A DNA stretch of 37,148 nucleotides, taken from the IMG/VR virus record IMGVR_UViG_3300034023_000155, positions 1 through 37,148 of that record. One strand, 5' to 3'. Below, one piece after another: positions 8,767-15,973 of this stretch. Numbering within the stretch: the stretch's first letter is position 1; the number at the start of each line of letters is the position of its first letter. Below the pieces are notes generated by a model. It made no database searches. It was not told where the DNA came from and saw only the letters and a list, made by a program, of their open reading frames with translations. Position numbers and translations under genes: made by a program. The stretch is from a virus.

Positions 8767-9246
8767 TTACTTTTGGCGCGTTTCCTTATAGTCGGTGCTG
8801 ATTGTTTCCCTAATTTTATCTAGGAATTGCAGTTGCACGGCAAACGGAAAATCTTCTTCAATGTCAGCATAAGTTAAATCTTCAAGGCTTGCCCCTGTTT
8901 CCGGGATAAGCAATTTCATATATTCAACAATACCATGCTGAACGCCAGCCTTTGTCCTTGCTGTTTCGCGCATTGAACGACCATCAACAATTACATCATC
9001 ATTGGTAAATTCAACGCCATCGGCTTTGTTGTCTTTAGTGTTACGCAAGTTAGTTGTGATTTCTTGAAAAATCTTTTCAACATCATCTTCGTTTGGTGTT
9101 TTGTAATAAGCAAAGATGGCTTCTATTTCGCCGGCAGTTGGAACGCGAACCTTAAAAGTGTGGTCGCCCAAAACGAATGTGCGTGTAAGAATTGAAAGTT
9201 TGTTTTCTTGATATTTGCTACCTAAAGCATTGCCTAATTTACTCAT
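8767..9246 (-). CDS. Tail assembly chaperone (G-like)
   Basis: A 159-residue acidic protein located between gp10-like and tape measure genes. The N-terminus has FVLGDHTFKVRVPTAGE, a pattern of phage tail chaperones that recalls a small beta domain followed by helices (IEAIFAYYK... to ...FAVQLQFLDKIRETI). It would bind the tape measure and recruit tube protein, and is normally absent from the virion. It ends CAA AAG TAA TAG with the next frame positioned for a -1 shift. Confidence 0.65.
   Translation of the reverse strand: MSKLGNALGSKYQENKLSILTRTFVLGDHTFKVRVPTAGEIEAIFAYYKTPNEDDVEKIFQEITTNLRNTKDNKADGVEFTNDDVIVDGRSMRETARTKAGVQHGIVEYMKLLIPETGASLEDLTYADIEEDFPFAVQLQFLDKIRETISTDYKETRQK
8770..8776 (-). 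promoter_or_regulatory. Possible -1 frameshift site
   Basis: The last codons of the chaperone gene read C CAA AAG followed by TAA TAG. A one-base slip back at AAG to AAA enters the -1 frame, which is open from just upstream (its last stop is about 18 bases back) through the whole 110-codon frame. The A-site part fits a slippery lysine codon; the P-site part (CAA to CCA) is poor. Programmed frameshifting here is common in tailed phages, so this is plausible but not a canonical heptamer. Confidence 0.35.
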
Positions 9247-9800
9247 ATATTTTTCGCCTTATATTGTTCTATCTTTTGTTTTAAAATTTCGCCAAGCCTT
9301 GATATAACTATGCCGGCGTTTGATTCTAATGCTGGTCGCATAAATGGTTGTGCCGCCATTTTAGCCGTTCCAAATTCATTGGCTATTGCACGACCATCAT
9401 AAATTATGCCTTTGCTGGCATAAAACTTTTTGGCTTCTTTTCTTTTCATCCCTACGGTTTGTTTTTTTAACTTCTTAGGAATTGGTTTTGTTGTAACCAT
9501 TGCAATGACTGAATCAGTCTTTGAAACATAAAGCGAACGCTTGTCGTTTCTAGTTGGTCGCCTTGCAAAAATTGACAATGAATTTTTTAAATGAAGTCCT
9601 GTGTGGTCAGGCGAATCGTCATAAGGTGCGTCTTTTTTTGCCGCAGTCAATACGGTTTTCATTGCTTCTTTTGCCGCTGGAATTAGAACTTTTGAACGGG
9701 CTTTTTTATCGCCAATTTCTTCTTCCAATAACCTAAACACTTCAAGCGTTTCGCTTAATCCGTTGATTGCAAACTTGGTTGTGTTTGTGCTTCTTGACAT
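9243..9800 (-). CDS. HK97 gp10-like tail/head-tail completion protein
   Basis: A 185-residue basic protein. The N-terminal part (FAINGLSETLEVFRLLEEE) and the C-terminal EFGTAKMAAQPFMRPALES motif (about residues 143-161) match the HK97 gp10 family of tail completion proteins. The middle is Lys-rich. It lies after the tail tube genes, rather than before them as in HK97 itself. It overlaps the next gene by four bases. Confidence 0.75.
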   Translation of the reverse strand: MSRSTNTTKFAINGLSETLEVFRLLEEEIGDKKARSKVLIPAAKEAMKTVLTAAKKDAPYDDSPDHTGLHLKNSLSIFARRPTRNDKRSLYVSKTDSVIAMVTTKPIPKKLKKQTVGMKRKEAKKFYASKGIIYDGRAIANEFGTAKMAAQPFMRPALESNAGIVISRLGEILKQKIEQYKAKNI

Positions 9801-10024
9801 TATCTAACCTTAATGAAGCCTTGGTAAATCGCATCGTTTAAATCTTTAACATACGCAACCACTTCTTGTGGCGACATTTTATCGGCATGGTGTTTTGCAA
9901 TTTCATGCACCAAGTTTATCCCGGTAACGCGCTGTTCAGAAAAGCCAAACCAATCTTTTTTATCGCTTGCCATTTTCATAACAAGGAAACCAAGCAAATC
10001 ACTATTTGAATTTATTTCTGTCAT
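9800..10024 (-). CDS. Small hypothetical protein in tail module
   Basis: A 74-residue, mostly helical protein (LLGFLVMKMASDKKDW, then LVHEIAKHHADKMSPQEVVAYVKDLNDAIYQ). No known motif. It is preceded by AAAGGATAAGAT and a terminator-like hairpin, and its stop region overlaps the gp10-like start. Its place between tube proteins and gp10 suggests a tail assembly or structural role, but this is only positional. Confidence 0.6.
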   Translation of the reverse strand: MTEINSNSDLLGFLVMKMASDKKDWFGFSEQRVTGINLVHEIAKHHADKMSPQEVVAYVKDLNDAIYQGFIKVR

Positions 10025-10039
10025 ATCTTATCCTTTAAA

Positions 10040-10065
10040 AGCCCTGCAAGTTTCCAAGCAGGGCT
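10040..10065 (-). terminator. Hairpin after tail tube genes
   Basis: A perfect 8-bp stem (AGCCCTGC / GCAGGGCT) with a 10-base loop, followed on the minus strand by TTT and then the AAAGGATAAG ribosome site of the next gene. The T run is short, so it probably acts as a partial terminator or 3' stabiliser that keeps tube protein mRNA abundant relative to downstream genes. Confidence 0.6.
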
Positions 10066-10072
10066 TACATCA

Positions 10073-10591
10073 TTATGAATTTGACCAACCGAATTGATTG
10101 CCGCGTGGGTGAATAGTAAATAAACACTTGGCTTCAGCACCTACCGCTGAATCAATTTGGAAGTTGCCTACACGCGCATTGAAAGCATAAGCAACGGTGT
10201 TTGTGCCATCATAAGCAGAAACAACAAATGTCCTGTCAACCGTGCCATTGTATGAATCGGCGCGTATTTGTAGCAATGCCGCGTCAGATGGATTCCAAGC
10301 GGCTGTAATAGACATTGAAGTTGGTGCGTTTTGAACTGGAATTTTATCCCCTTGGCGACTGCCTGCAACGCCGAATGAAGCAACTGCATCATCCGCGCCG
10401 AATGCTGGAACATTTTCAACCGGAACTGCCATGCCAGCCGCGCCTGTGCCACCTGCCGCTGTGCCAACTATTGTTGCCACTTGTGCTGTCCATATAGCCA
10501 AGTTTGCTGTTGTGAATGGTGTTGGCGTTGCCGCTGATTGCATCCACAATGCGGCTGAAAAGCCGGGTAAAACTTTGTTTGGTAATGCCAT
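10073..10591 (-). CDS. Major tail tube protein paralogue 2
   Basis: A 172-residue protein sharing its N-terminus (MALPNKVLPGFSA), its core (VPVENVPAFGADDAVASFG, SRQGDKIPVQNAPTSMSIT, AAWNPSD) and its C-terminus (RVGNFQIDSAVGAEAKC, IHPRGNQFGWSN) with its upstream neighbour at 10607-11101. Family pattern and position (after the tail terminator, before the chaperones) fit a tube-forming protein. It differs mostly at residues 25-55, where it carries an Ala/Gly/Thr-rich insert, and near 130. It is followed by a hairpin terminator, as expected for an abundant product. Confidence 0.75.
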   Translation of the reverse strand: MALPNKVLPGFSAALWMQSAATPTPFTTANLAIWTAQVATIVGTAAGGTGAAGMAVPVENVPAFGADDAVASFGVAGSRQGDKIPVQNAPTSMSITAAWNPSDAALLQIRADSYNGTVDRTFVVSAYDGTNTVAYAFNARVGNFQIDSAVGAEAKCLFTIHPRGNQFGWSNS

Positions 10592-10606
10592 GTTATATCC
10601 CCTTAA

Positions 10607-11101
10607 TTAAGCGTTGTTAGACCAGCCAAATTGGTTGCCACGCGGATGGATGGTAAACATACATTTCGCTTCAGCACCAACGGCAGAATCAATTTGGAAA
10701 TTACCTACGCGACCATTGAACGCATAGTAAACAATGTTTGTGCCATCTGTTGCGGCAATAACAAAGGTGCGGTCAATCGTGCCATTGTAAGAATCACCAC
10801 GGATTAACAATAATTGTGAATCAGATGGATTCCATGCCGCAGTAATTGACATGGATGTTGGCGCGTTTTGCACCGGTATTTTGTCGCCTTGGCGTGAACC
10901 AGCAACACCAAATGAAGCAACAGCGTCATCTGCACCAAACGCAGGAATGTTTTCTACTGGAACAGCGTTGCCTGAAATTGCGATTGGTGAAACGCTTGCC
11001 ACTAATGAAAGTTGCGATACTGTCAACGGTGTTGGTGTTGATGTTGGTTGCATATATAGGGTTGCACTAAAACCCGGTAAAACTTTATTTGGTAATGCCA
11101 T
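10607..11101 (-). CDS. Major tail tube protein paralogue 1
   Basis: A 164-residue tandem paralogue of the next gene, separated by only 15 bases. It has the same conserved blocks, including the PVQNAPTSMSIT and GNFQIDSAVGAEAKC segments. One copy may be the main tube subunit and the other a minor or decorating variant, or they may form a heteromeric tube; sequence does not decide which. The ATG is preceded by AAAAGGAATTTTAATC. Confidence 0.75.
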   Translation of the reverse strand: MALPNKVLPGFSATLYMQPTSTPTPLTVSQLSLVASVSPIAISGNAVPVENIPAFGADDAVASFGVAGSRQGDKIPVQNAPTSMSITAAWNPSDSQLLLIRGDSYNGTIDRTFVIAATDGTNIVYYAFNGRVGNFQIDSAVGAEAKCMFTIHPRGNQFGWSNNA

Positions 11102-11141
11102 GATTAAAATTCCTTTTAAATAGTTAAAAATTTCTGTCTTA

Positions 11142-11567
11142 TTATGCTGGAATGTCTAATGTGCAATCCAAAAATACATTAAACAAATCAATTTCATCAT
11201 CATATCCATGATACAACATTGTTACATCCGCTTTGGATATATTAAATCCATGCGTTGTGCCAAACATCCCTGAATAACCGTGTAATGATTGAAGCAATGT
11301 GTTTGTTAAAGCCAATCCGTCTGCCATTCCAGTTTGTAAATTAGAAGTGAAAATGCTTATTTGGAATGTCGGTCTATCAATACCCTTGTTGGTCTGATAG
11401 CCTGTATAGACATCTTGATGAACATTCCTTAACTGCCATGTTACAAACTTTGGTTGTGTTGCAAAATTCCTGTTGAACAATGAATACACGGGAACAGGTG
11501 AAAATATACTTGTCAACTGTTCTTGAATTGCTTGTGCATATTGCGTTATGTTGTTTTGTGCTGTCAT
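11142..11567 (-). CDS. Tail terminator / completion protein (DUF3168-like)
   Basis: A 141-residue protein beginning with a helix (ITQYAQAIQEQLTSIF), then SPVPVYSLF and a strand-rich middle (FVTWQLRNVH, RPTFQISIFT). This order is characteristic of DUF3168-type tail completion proteins. It sits between the head-tail joining gene and the tube genes, the usual place of the tail terminator. It would cap the tube and connect it to the head. Confidence 0.65.
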   Translation of the reverse strand: MTAQNNITQYAQAIQEQLTSIFSPVPVYSLFNRNFATQPKFVTWQLRNVHQDVYTGYQTNKGIDRPTFQISIFTSNLQTGMADGLALTNTLLQSLHGYSGMFGTTHGFNISKADVTMLYHGYDDEIDLFNVFLDCTLDIPA

Positions 11568-11568
11568 C

Positions 11569-11913
11569 TTATACCTTTGTCGCCGGGTCTGAACGGTAGC
11601 ACATAACAGTTACGGACATTCTGTCATTTGCTTCAATAGCATCCGTAACGCGCCAATCTTGACCATTCCATGTGAATGAATAAAGATTTTGGTTAATAAC
11701 CACATCGCGCACCCAAGGCGTGTAATTAAATTTGAACTGAATCAAATCAGAATAAACACGATACTTTTCCAAGATTGCAACCGAATTTCTTACGGATGAA
11801 ACCAAGGGTCGGCTTGTAAACTTTTTTGTTATTACAGTATTGCCTGAACCATAACTGTCAATCGCAAATGTTAGTGTGTTTACATCTACATTTTCAAATC
11901 GTGCGATGCCCAT
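11569..11913 (-). CDS. Head-tail adaptor / head closure protein
   Basis: A 114-residue beta-rich protein (VNTLTFAIDSYG, VRDVVINQNLYSFTWNGQDWRVTDAIEANDRMSV split over its C-terminal half). The W-R-V-T-D followed by a hydrophobic strand resembles phage head-closure/stopper proteins of the Phage_H_T_join kind. Gene order (connector, this, tail terminator) supports the call. No motif identifies it on its own. Confidence 0.6.
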   Translation of the reverse strand: MGIARFENVDVNTLTFAIDSYGSGNTVITKKFTSRPLVSSVRNSVAILEKYRVYSDLIQFKFNYTPWVRDVVINQNLYSFTWNGQDWRVTDAIEANDRMSVTVMCYRSDPATKV

Positions 11914-11922
11914 GTTAAACCT

Positions 11923-12573
11923 TTACATTACCAATGGTTTATAAGGGCGCAATAAAGCATCAACGCCAAATGGTATTTTTTGCAACATAGTTGATGTTGT
12001 ATCACTTCTGTTGTTGTATAAGTGTGTTAATAACAACAAGCCAGCCTGCTTAATCACCGGGTATTGCGACAATATACTTGGGCTTACAGTATATTCAACA
12101 ACGATTGGCGATGTTCTAAATGTGCTTATATTAGATGGAATGCCACCGTTTAAAATCACTTTGTTGCCAGTTGCGTCATAGTAATAAGATGAAGCCGCTA
12201 ATGTTTCAAGAATGCTTGGCGTGTCTGCATTGTAAAACTTCACACTATTGATAACAGTTGCGTTTTGCGACACTTCGGGCAAATCTAAAAACATTGGCGT
12301 GTTGTATTGTGAACTAATTCCGTAATAGGTGCGAAAAGTAATTGGAAAAATAGGCATTCCCAAATAGTCTTCAATGTGCATACGAACTGCGTATTCTAAA
12401 CTTTGCAAATAAGCATCTTGCGATTCATCTTGAAATAAATTTAATTGATTAGTTATTTCATCAAGTGTTAGCCAACTTGTGTTTAAGGCACGGTTAATCT
12501 GTTCAATTTTGTCGTAATTGAACGGATTGCGCGTTGCCGCATAAGCAGTTTGTCCGTATGTTGTATCACTCAT
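11923..12573 (-). CDS. Head-tail connector (gp6-like)
   Basis: A 216-residue protein with LTLDEITNQLNLF, an acidic DESQDAYLQSLEYAVRMHIEDYLG helix pair, then a beta region and the C-terminal IKQAGLLLLTHLYNNRSDT helix. This is the familiar arrangement of HK97 gp6/phiE125 gp8-type adaptors, which form a ring under the portal. It starts three bases after the second capsid gene ends. Confidence rests on the helix signature and the position. Confidence 0.8.
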   Translation of the reverse strand: MSDTTYGQTAYAATRNPFNYDKIEQINRALNTSWLTLDEITNQLNLFQDESQDAYLQSLEYAVRMHIEDYLGMPIFPITFRTYYGISSQYNTPMFLDLPEVSQNATVINSVKFYNADTPSILETLAASSYYYDATGNKVILNGGIPSNISTFRTSPIVVEYTVSPSILSQYPVIKQAGLLLLTHLYNNRSDTTSTMLQKIPFGVDALLRPYKPLVM

Positions 12574-12575
12574 TT

Positions 12576-13625
12576 TTACACGCCTTTTAAGAACACGCCT
12601 GCAAATGGGTCGCGCACACTACTAGCCATGCGGCGTTCGCAATAAAGAACTACTGTGCCGGGCTGTGTTTGGTCAAAGCGTTGAATTGACATTTCTTCGC
12701 CATCAACGATAGTCAAGAACCTATCCCAGTTTGCCAATACTAATGGGATTGCACCAACAGCAGGGGCGGCAAGATAAGGGTTAGGGATAACAGGGAAGCC
12801 AAACATAAAGCCAACTGCCGCACCTTCTTCATTACCTGCTTCAATAAACATTGGCGAACCACCTGTTGAACTTTTTAATTTGCGTAAAGACGCAATCAAA
12901 GTTGGGTGAATGTGCCATGCCGTTGTTGGCAATGACCAGTATTGTGCTGGCAACGCGCTTGCGATGTTGGCAATAGTGTCATAAGTTGGCGTTGTAACGC
13001 TACCTTCAACCGTTAAGATTGTGTGTAACCCGTTTGTAATGGCTGTGCCGCTTGTGCCATAAGCCGCCGCGGATGTGCTTGTTGTGTAATTTACAAAACC
13101 ACGCAAACCGTCTGTGCCGCCTGAAGTTAATGTTGTTGAACCTGCTTGGTCATCATTGATTGCGATTGAAGCGGCTTCAACAGCCGAAAATTCTAGCATC
13201 AAATCTTGAACAACTGCTGGTTCTAAATTGTTGATGTCATCTAGCACCGCACTACGAATAGGCAACTGTGCTGATATAACACGCATTGGCAACTGCCAAA
13301 ACGATGTTGCAATGTTTGGTGAACCACTATTGGGGTCAACCGTGTATCCAAATGGGTTTGTCGCGCTTGTAGCGTTACCAGTTTTGGCAACAAATTGTGC
13401 GGCTGAACCTTTGCCAACTATTTGGCGTGAACCTTGACGAAAAGGGTTTGCATAACGCAATGCGGCAAAAGCATCATCAAAATAATACTTACCACCAATG
13501 CCTAAACCACTACCAGTTAATGCCGATGCTTCGTTTACTACTTGGGCTTTTTCGGAAAACTTTACCATTGACTTTCCATCAATCAACGCTTCCTTAATGC
13601 CATTTAAAATCTGTTCAGTCTTCAT
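12576..13625 (-). CDS. Second HK97-fold major capsid protein paralogue
   Basis: A 349-residue protein sharing landmark blocks with the upstream capsid gene: EASALTGSG.GIGG (residues 32-45 here, 109-122 there), LP.QYW, and the terminal DQT.PG.VV followed by R.ASS. It lacks the roughly 75-residue N-terminal coiled segment of the first copy. It may be a minor vertex or mixed-lattice subunit, a capsid of different maturation type, or a relic retained after duplication. All landmark regions look intact and there is no stop or frameshift. It is preceded by a terminator-like hairpin, so its level probably differs from copy 1. Confidence 0.8.
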   Translation of the reverse strand: MKTEQILNGIKEALIDGKSMVKFSEKAQVVNEASALTGSGLGIGGKYYFDDAFAALRYANPFRQGSRQIVGKGSAAQFVAKTGNATSATNPFGYTVDPNSGSPNIATSFWQLPMRVISAQLPIRSAVLDDINNLEPAVVQDLMLEFSAVEAASIAINDDQAGSTTLTSGGTDGLRGFVNYTTSTSAAAYGTSGTAITNGLHTILTVEGSVTTPTYDTIANIASALPAQYWSLPTTAWHIHPTLIASLRKLKSSTGGSPMFIEAGNEEGAAVGFMFGFPVIPNPYLAAPAVGAIPLVLANWDRFLTIVDGEEMSIQRFDQTQPGTVVLYCERRMASSVRDPFAGVFLKGV

Positions 13626-13647
13626 GGTTTTGATTCCTAAAAAATTT

Positions 13648-13675
13648 AAAAAAAGGGGATGGGCTTGCCACCCCC
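13648..13675 (-). terminator. Rho-independent terminator between capsid genes
   Basis: On the minus strand GGGG-TGG ... CCA-CCCC with a one-base bulge and a 5-base loop is followed by seven T residues. It lies between the first capsid gene and the second. This suggests partial termination that would set the ratio of the two capsid proteins. Confidence 0.7.
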
Positions 13676-13689
13676 AATTTTCACCGATG

Positions 13690-15036
13690 TTATGGTTTTG
13701 TTACTGTTGCAGTTGAACGGTAGCGGACTAACGCATTGCAGTCAACTATGGACGATGCCACACGCTTTTCACCGAAAAACACTATACTGCCGGGGGTCGT
13801 TTGGTCGTAGCGGCGCAACACCATGTTTAAACGGTCAACGATTGCAAACGCTTTTGACCAATCACCAAAGTAAATTGGATATAGGCTGTCTGTGCTTGCA
13901 GTTGAAGCGATTGAAGGAACATCAAGGTATTTGTTGACTACAACATCAAAACCAAGCAATGAACCAACAATACCGTCTGTGCGTGATAAACCGTCAATGT
14001 AGATTGGGCGACCATTGTCGTCAACTAAACCGCGGATTGCAGATAACATCAATGGGCTGATAACAAACTTGGCTGTTTCAGTCCAGTATTGTTGTGGCAA
14101 CGCATAGATGAAATTCACAATGTCAACATAAGTTACTTTGTTGGCGATTGTGTTGCCGTTGGTTGTCAATTGGTCGTAAGTTGCAATGCTGTGTAAACCA
14201 GCAGTTGAACCTGTGCCGCTTGTGCCAAATGACGCAGTTGAAGTTTTGCCGCCTGTGTAAGTTGCGTTAGCACCCGGATATTGGTTTAAACCGCGTAAAC
14301 CGTTTGAACCGCCGTATGGTAATGTGGTCGCGCCTTGGTCATTGTTCTGCACCATTGAAAGACCTTCTGACTCCGAAAATGAACTAAGCATGTCTGAAAC
14401 AATGTTTGCTTCCAAACCGTCAATGTCATCTAAAGCCGCTGTTCTAACTGGAAATTGCACATTCAAATCTTGCAAGTTTAATTGCCAAATGTTTGTGTTT
14501 TCAGTTGTTGCCGCAGTATTGTTGACAACAGGATAGCCCCAGCCTTCACCCGGATTGCCAACACGCGCACGGAATTGATAGGTAGAACCGTCAGTTGTTA
14601 CATTACGACCAACACCACGCAAAGGGTTAGCCAAACGCAATGGTGTAAATACAGGGTCATAAGCCGTGCGACCACCGATACCTGCGCCTGAACCTGTTAG
14701 GGCTGACGCTTCTTTCATAAATGCTGTGTGTTCTGCTTCGTCAGCAAACAAAGCAAATTCTTTTTCTATACGGCTGTTGCCTTTATAGAATGTAGATAAT
14801 GCTTCGCGAACGCGTTTATTAACATCTGCACTAATAGATTTTTCAACTTTAATGATAGATGGTGATTTAATATCAGCAACTTTTGCTTCTAAAGCCGCAA
14901 CTTTTTCAGCAAATTCTTGGGTTAGTTTTTCTTCAACAGCGGCAACTTGCGATGCTACTGCTTCGTTTACTTTAGCAATTTCAGCAACATTTTGTGCTTC
15001 AATCGCGTCAAGTTTTTCAATGATTTCTTTTGACAT
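13690..15036 (-). CDS. HK97-fold major capsid protein with N-terminal delta domain
   Basis: A 448-residue protein. Residues 1-55 are a charged coiled-coil (delta/scaffolding-like: EKLDAIEAQNVAEIAKV...), followed by a linker and the capsid body from about residue 110 (EASALTGSGAGIGG). The end has RRYDQTTPGSIVFFGEKR, typical of HK97-type capsids. Protease and portal genes lie directly upstream, and the delta segment is presumably removed by that protease. A leader AAAGGATAAATC precedes the ATG. A shorter paralogue follows. Confidence 0.92.
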   Translation of the reverse strand: MSKEIIEKLDAIEAQNVAEIAKVNEAVASQVAAVEEKLTQEFAEKVAALEAKVADIKSPSIIKVEKSISADVNKRVREALSTFYKGNSRIEKEFALFADEAEHTAFMKEASALTGSGAGIGGRTAYDPVFTPLRLANPLRGVGRNVTTDGSTYQFRARVGNPGEGWGYPVVNNTAATTENTNIWQLNLQDLNVQFPVRTAALDDIDGLEANIVSDMLSSFSESEGLSMVQNNDQGATTLPYGGSNGLRGLNQYPGANATYTGGKTSTASFGTSGTGSTAGLHSIATYDQLTTNGNTIANKVTYVDIVNFIYALPQQYWTETAKFVISPLMLSAIRGLVDDNGRPIYIDGLSRTDGIVGSLLGFDVVVNKYLDVPSIASTASTDSLYPIYFGDWSKAFAIVDRLNMVLRRYDQTTPGSIVFFGEKRVASSIVDCNALVRYRSTATVTKP

Positions 15037-15039
15037 GAT

Positions 15040-15846
15040 TTATCCTTTAATTCTTTGGTTAAGTTTTTTCAACAAATCGCGTTCCGCAAGTGCGGCAAGC
15101 AATTCGCTATTGGCGGCTTCCGCTTCAGAATCACTCCGAACCGTGTCGTTTTTAAGGGTAACTGTTTCGCCAGCATCACGCCGGCTTTCCAATACGCCCT
15201 TAAATACAGAAACGGCAACCGCCGCATTCTGTTTTGAAACCCCTGCATCACGCAAGGCAGATTCCAAATTTCTTGGGTTAATCGTGCCATCTTCTTCAAG
15301 GCATGATTCTAGTTTTCTAATGTTTGCTTCTAGGTTGTTTGGGTTCATTACGATAGACACTTCGCGCAAACCACCTTTGGTTATTTGAAAGTAACCTTCA
15401 TCGGTTGGGCTTCCGTCTGCAAATGGATTGCCTGCTTCATCAACCATTTGATATTCGTCAGCGTATGCGCCAACAGAAACACCGCCAACCATGTTAGGGC
15501 TTTCTTTCATTATAGTATAAAGGTCTTTGCCAACGGTTGTATTTGTAAACAAACGACCTGTGCCGGACATACCTTTGTCGTCAAATTCAAATGAAGTCCA
15601 CTCACCCACCGGCATTGATTCATCATTGTGTTGGAAATACATCGGCAAGGGCTTTCCTGACGCTTCTAAGGCTTTTGCCCATTCAAGGAATGGTTCAGCC
15701 TTATAATTAAATTTACGCCCGTCTGCGCCTTCGCGTGCGCCCCAAGTTGTAAACTGTGCTTCAATCGTTCCGCACATTTCTGCTTCATCGGCACTAACGC
15801 CTAAAGCAACTTCGCTTTCATAATAAAACTTCACATCTTTAGTCAT
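15040..15846 (-). CDS. Prohead maturation protease (S78, HK97 family)
   Basis: A 268-residue protein. The catalytic histidine is seen in PMYFQHN (H73) and the serine in MVGGVSVGA (S124), with the REVSIVMNPNN strand after it; these are S78 hallmarks. The C-terminal part is helical and charged. It cleaves the capsid delta domain and itself during maturation. It ends four bases before the capsid start. Its own start overlaps a small upstream gene by eight bases, suggesting coupling. Confidence 0.9.
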   Translation of the reverse strand: MTKDVKFYYESEVALGVSADEAEMCGTIEAQFTTWGAREGADGRKFNYKAEPFLEWAKALEASGKPLPMYFQHNDESMPVGEWTSFEFDDKGMSGTGRLFTNTTVGKDLYTIMKESPNMVGGVSVGAYADEYQMVDEAGNPFADGSPTDEGYFQITKGGLREVSIVMNPNNLEANIRKLESCLEEDGTINPRNLESALRDAGVSKQNAAVAVSVFKGVLESRRDAGETVTLKNDTVRSDSEAEAANSELLAALAERDLLKKLNQRIKG

Positions 15847-15973
15847 GGATATTAACCCCTTTGTTTTTTACACCGTTTTGATTAAGCGGCAATGTAATGC
15901 GTTTGTCAGCCGCTTGTTTCATTTGAACGGTCAATAATAATAACCTTAATTCCTTCAAATCTTTTTTTGTCAT
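15839..15973 (-). CDS. 44-residue small protein between portal and protease
   Basis: It begins ATG directly after the portal stop codon (TAA ATG) and ends inside the protease start. The protein (MTKKDLKELRLLLLTVQMKQ, then a short polar tail) has one amphipathic helix and no known motif. The junctions on both sides support real translation rather than chance. Its function is unknown; it may be a coupling ORF or a small scaffold-like protein. Confidence 0.55.
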   Translation of the reverse strand: MTKKDLKELRLLLLTVQMKQAADKRITLPLNQNGVKNKGVNIHD

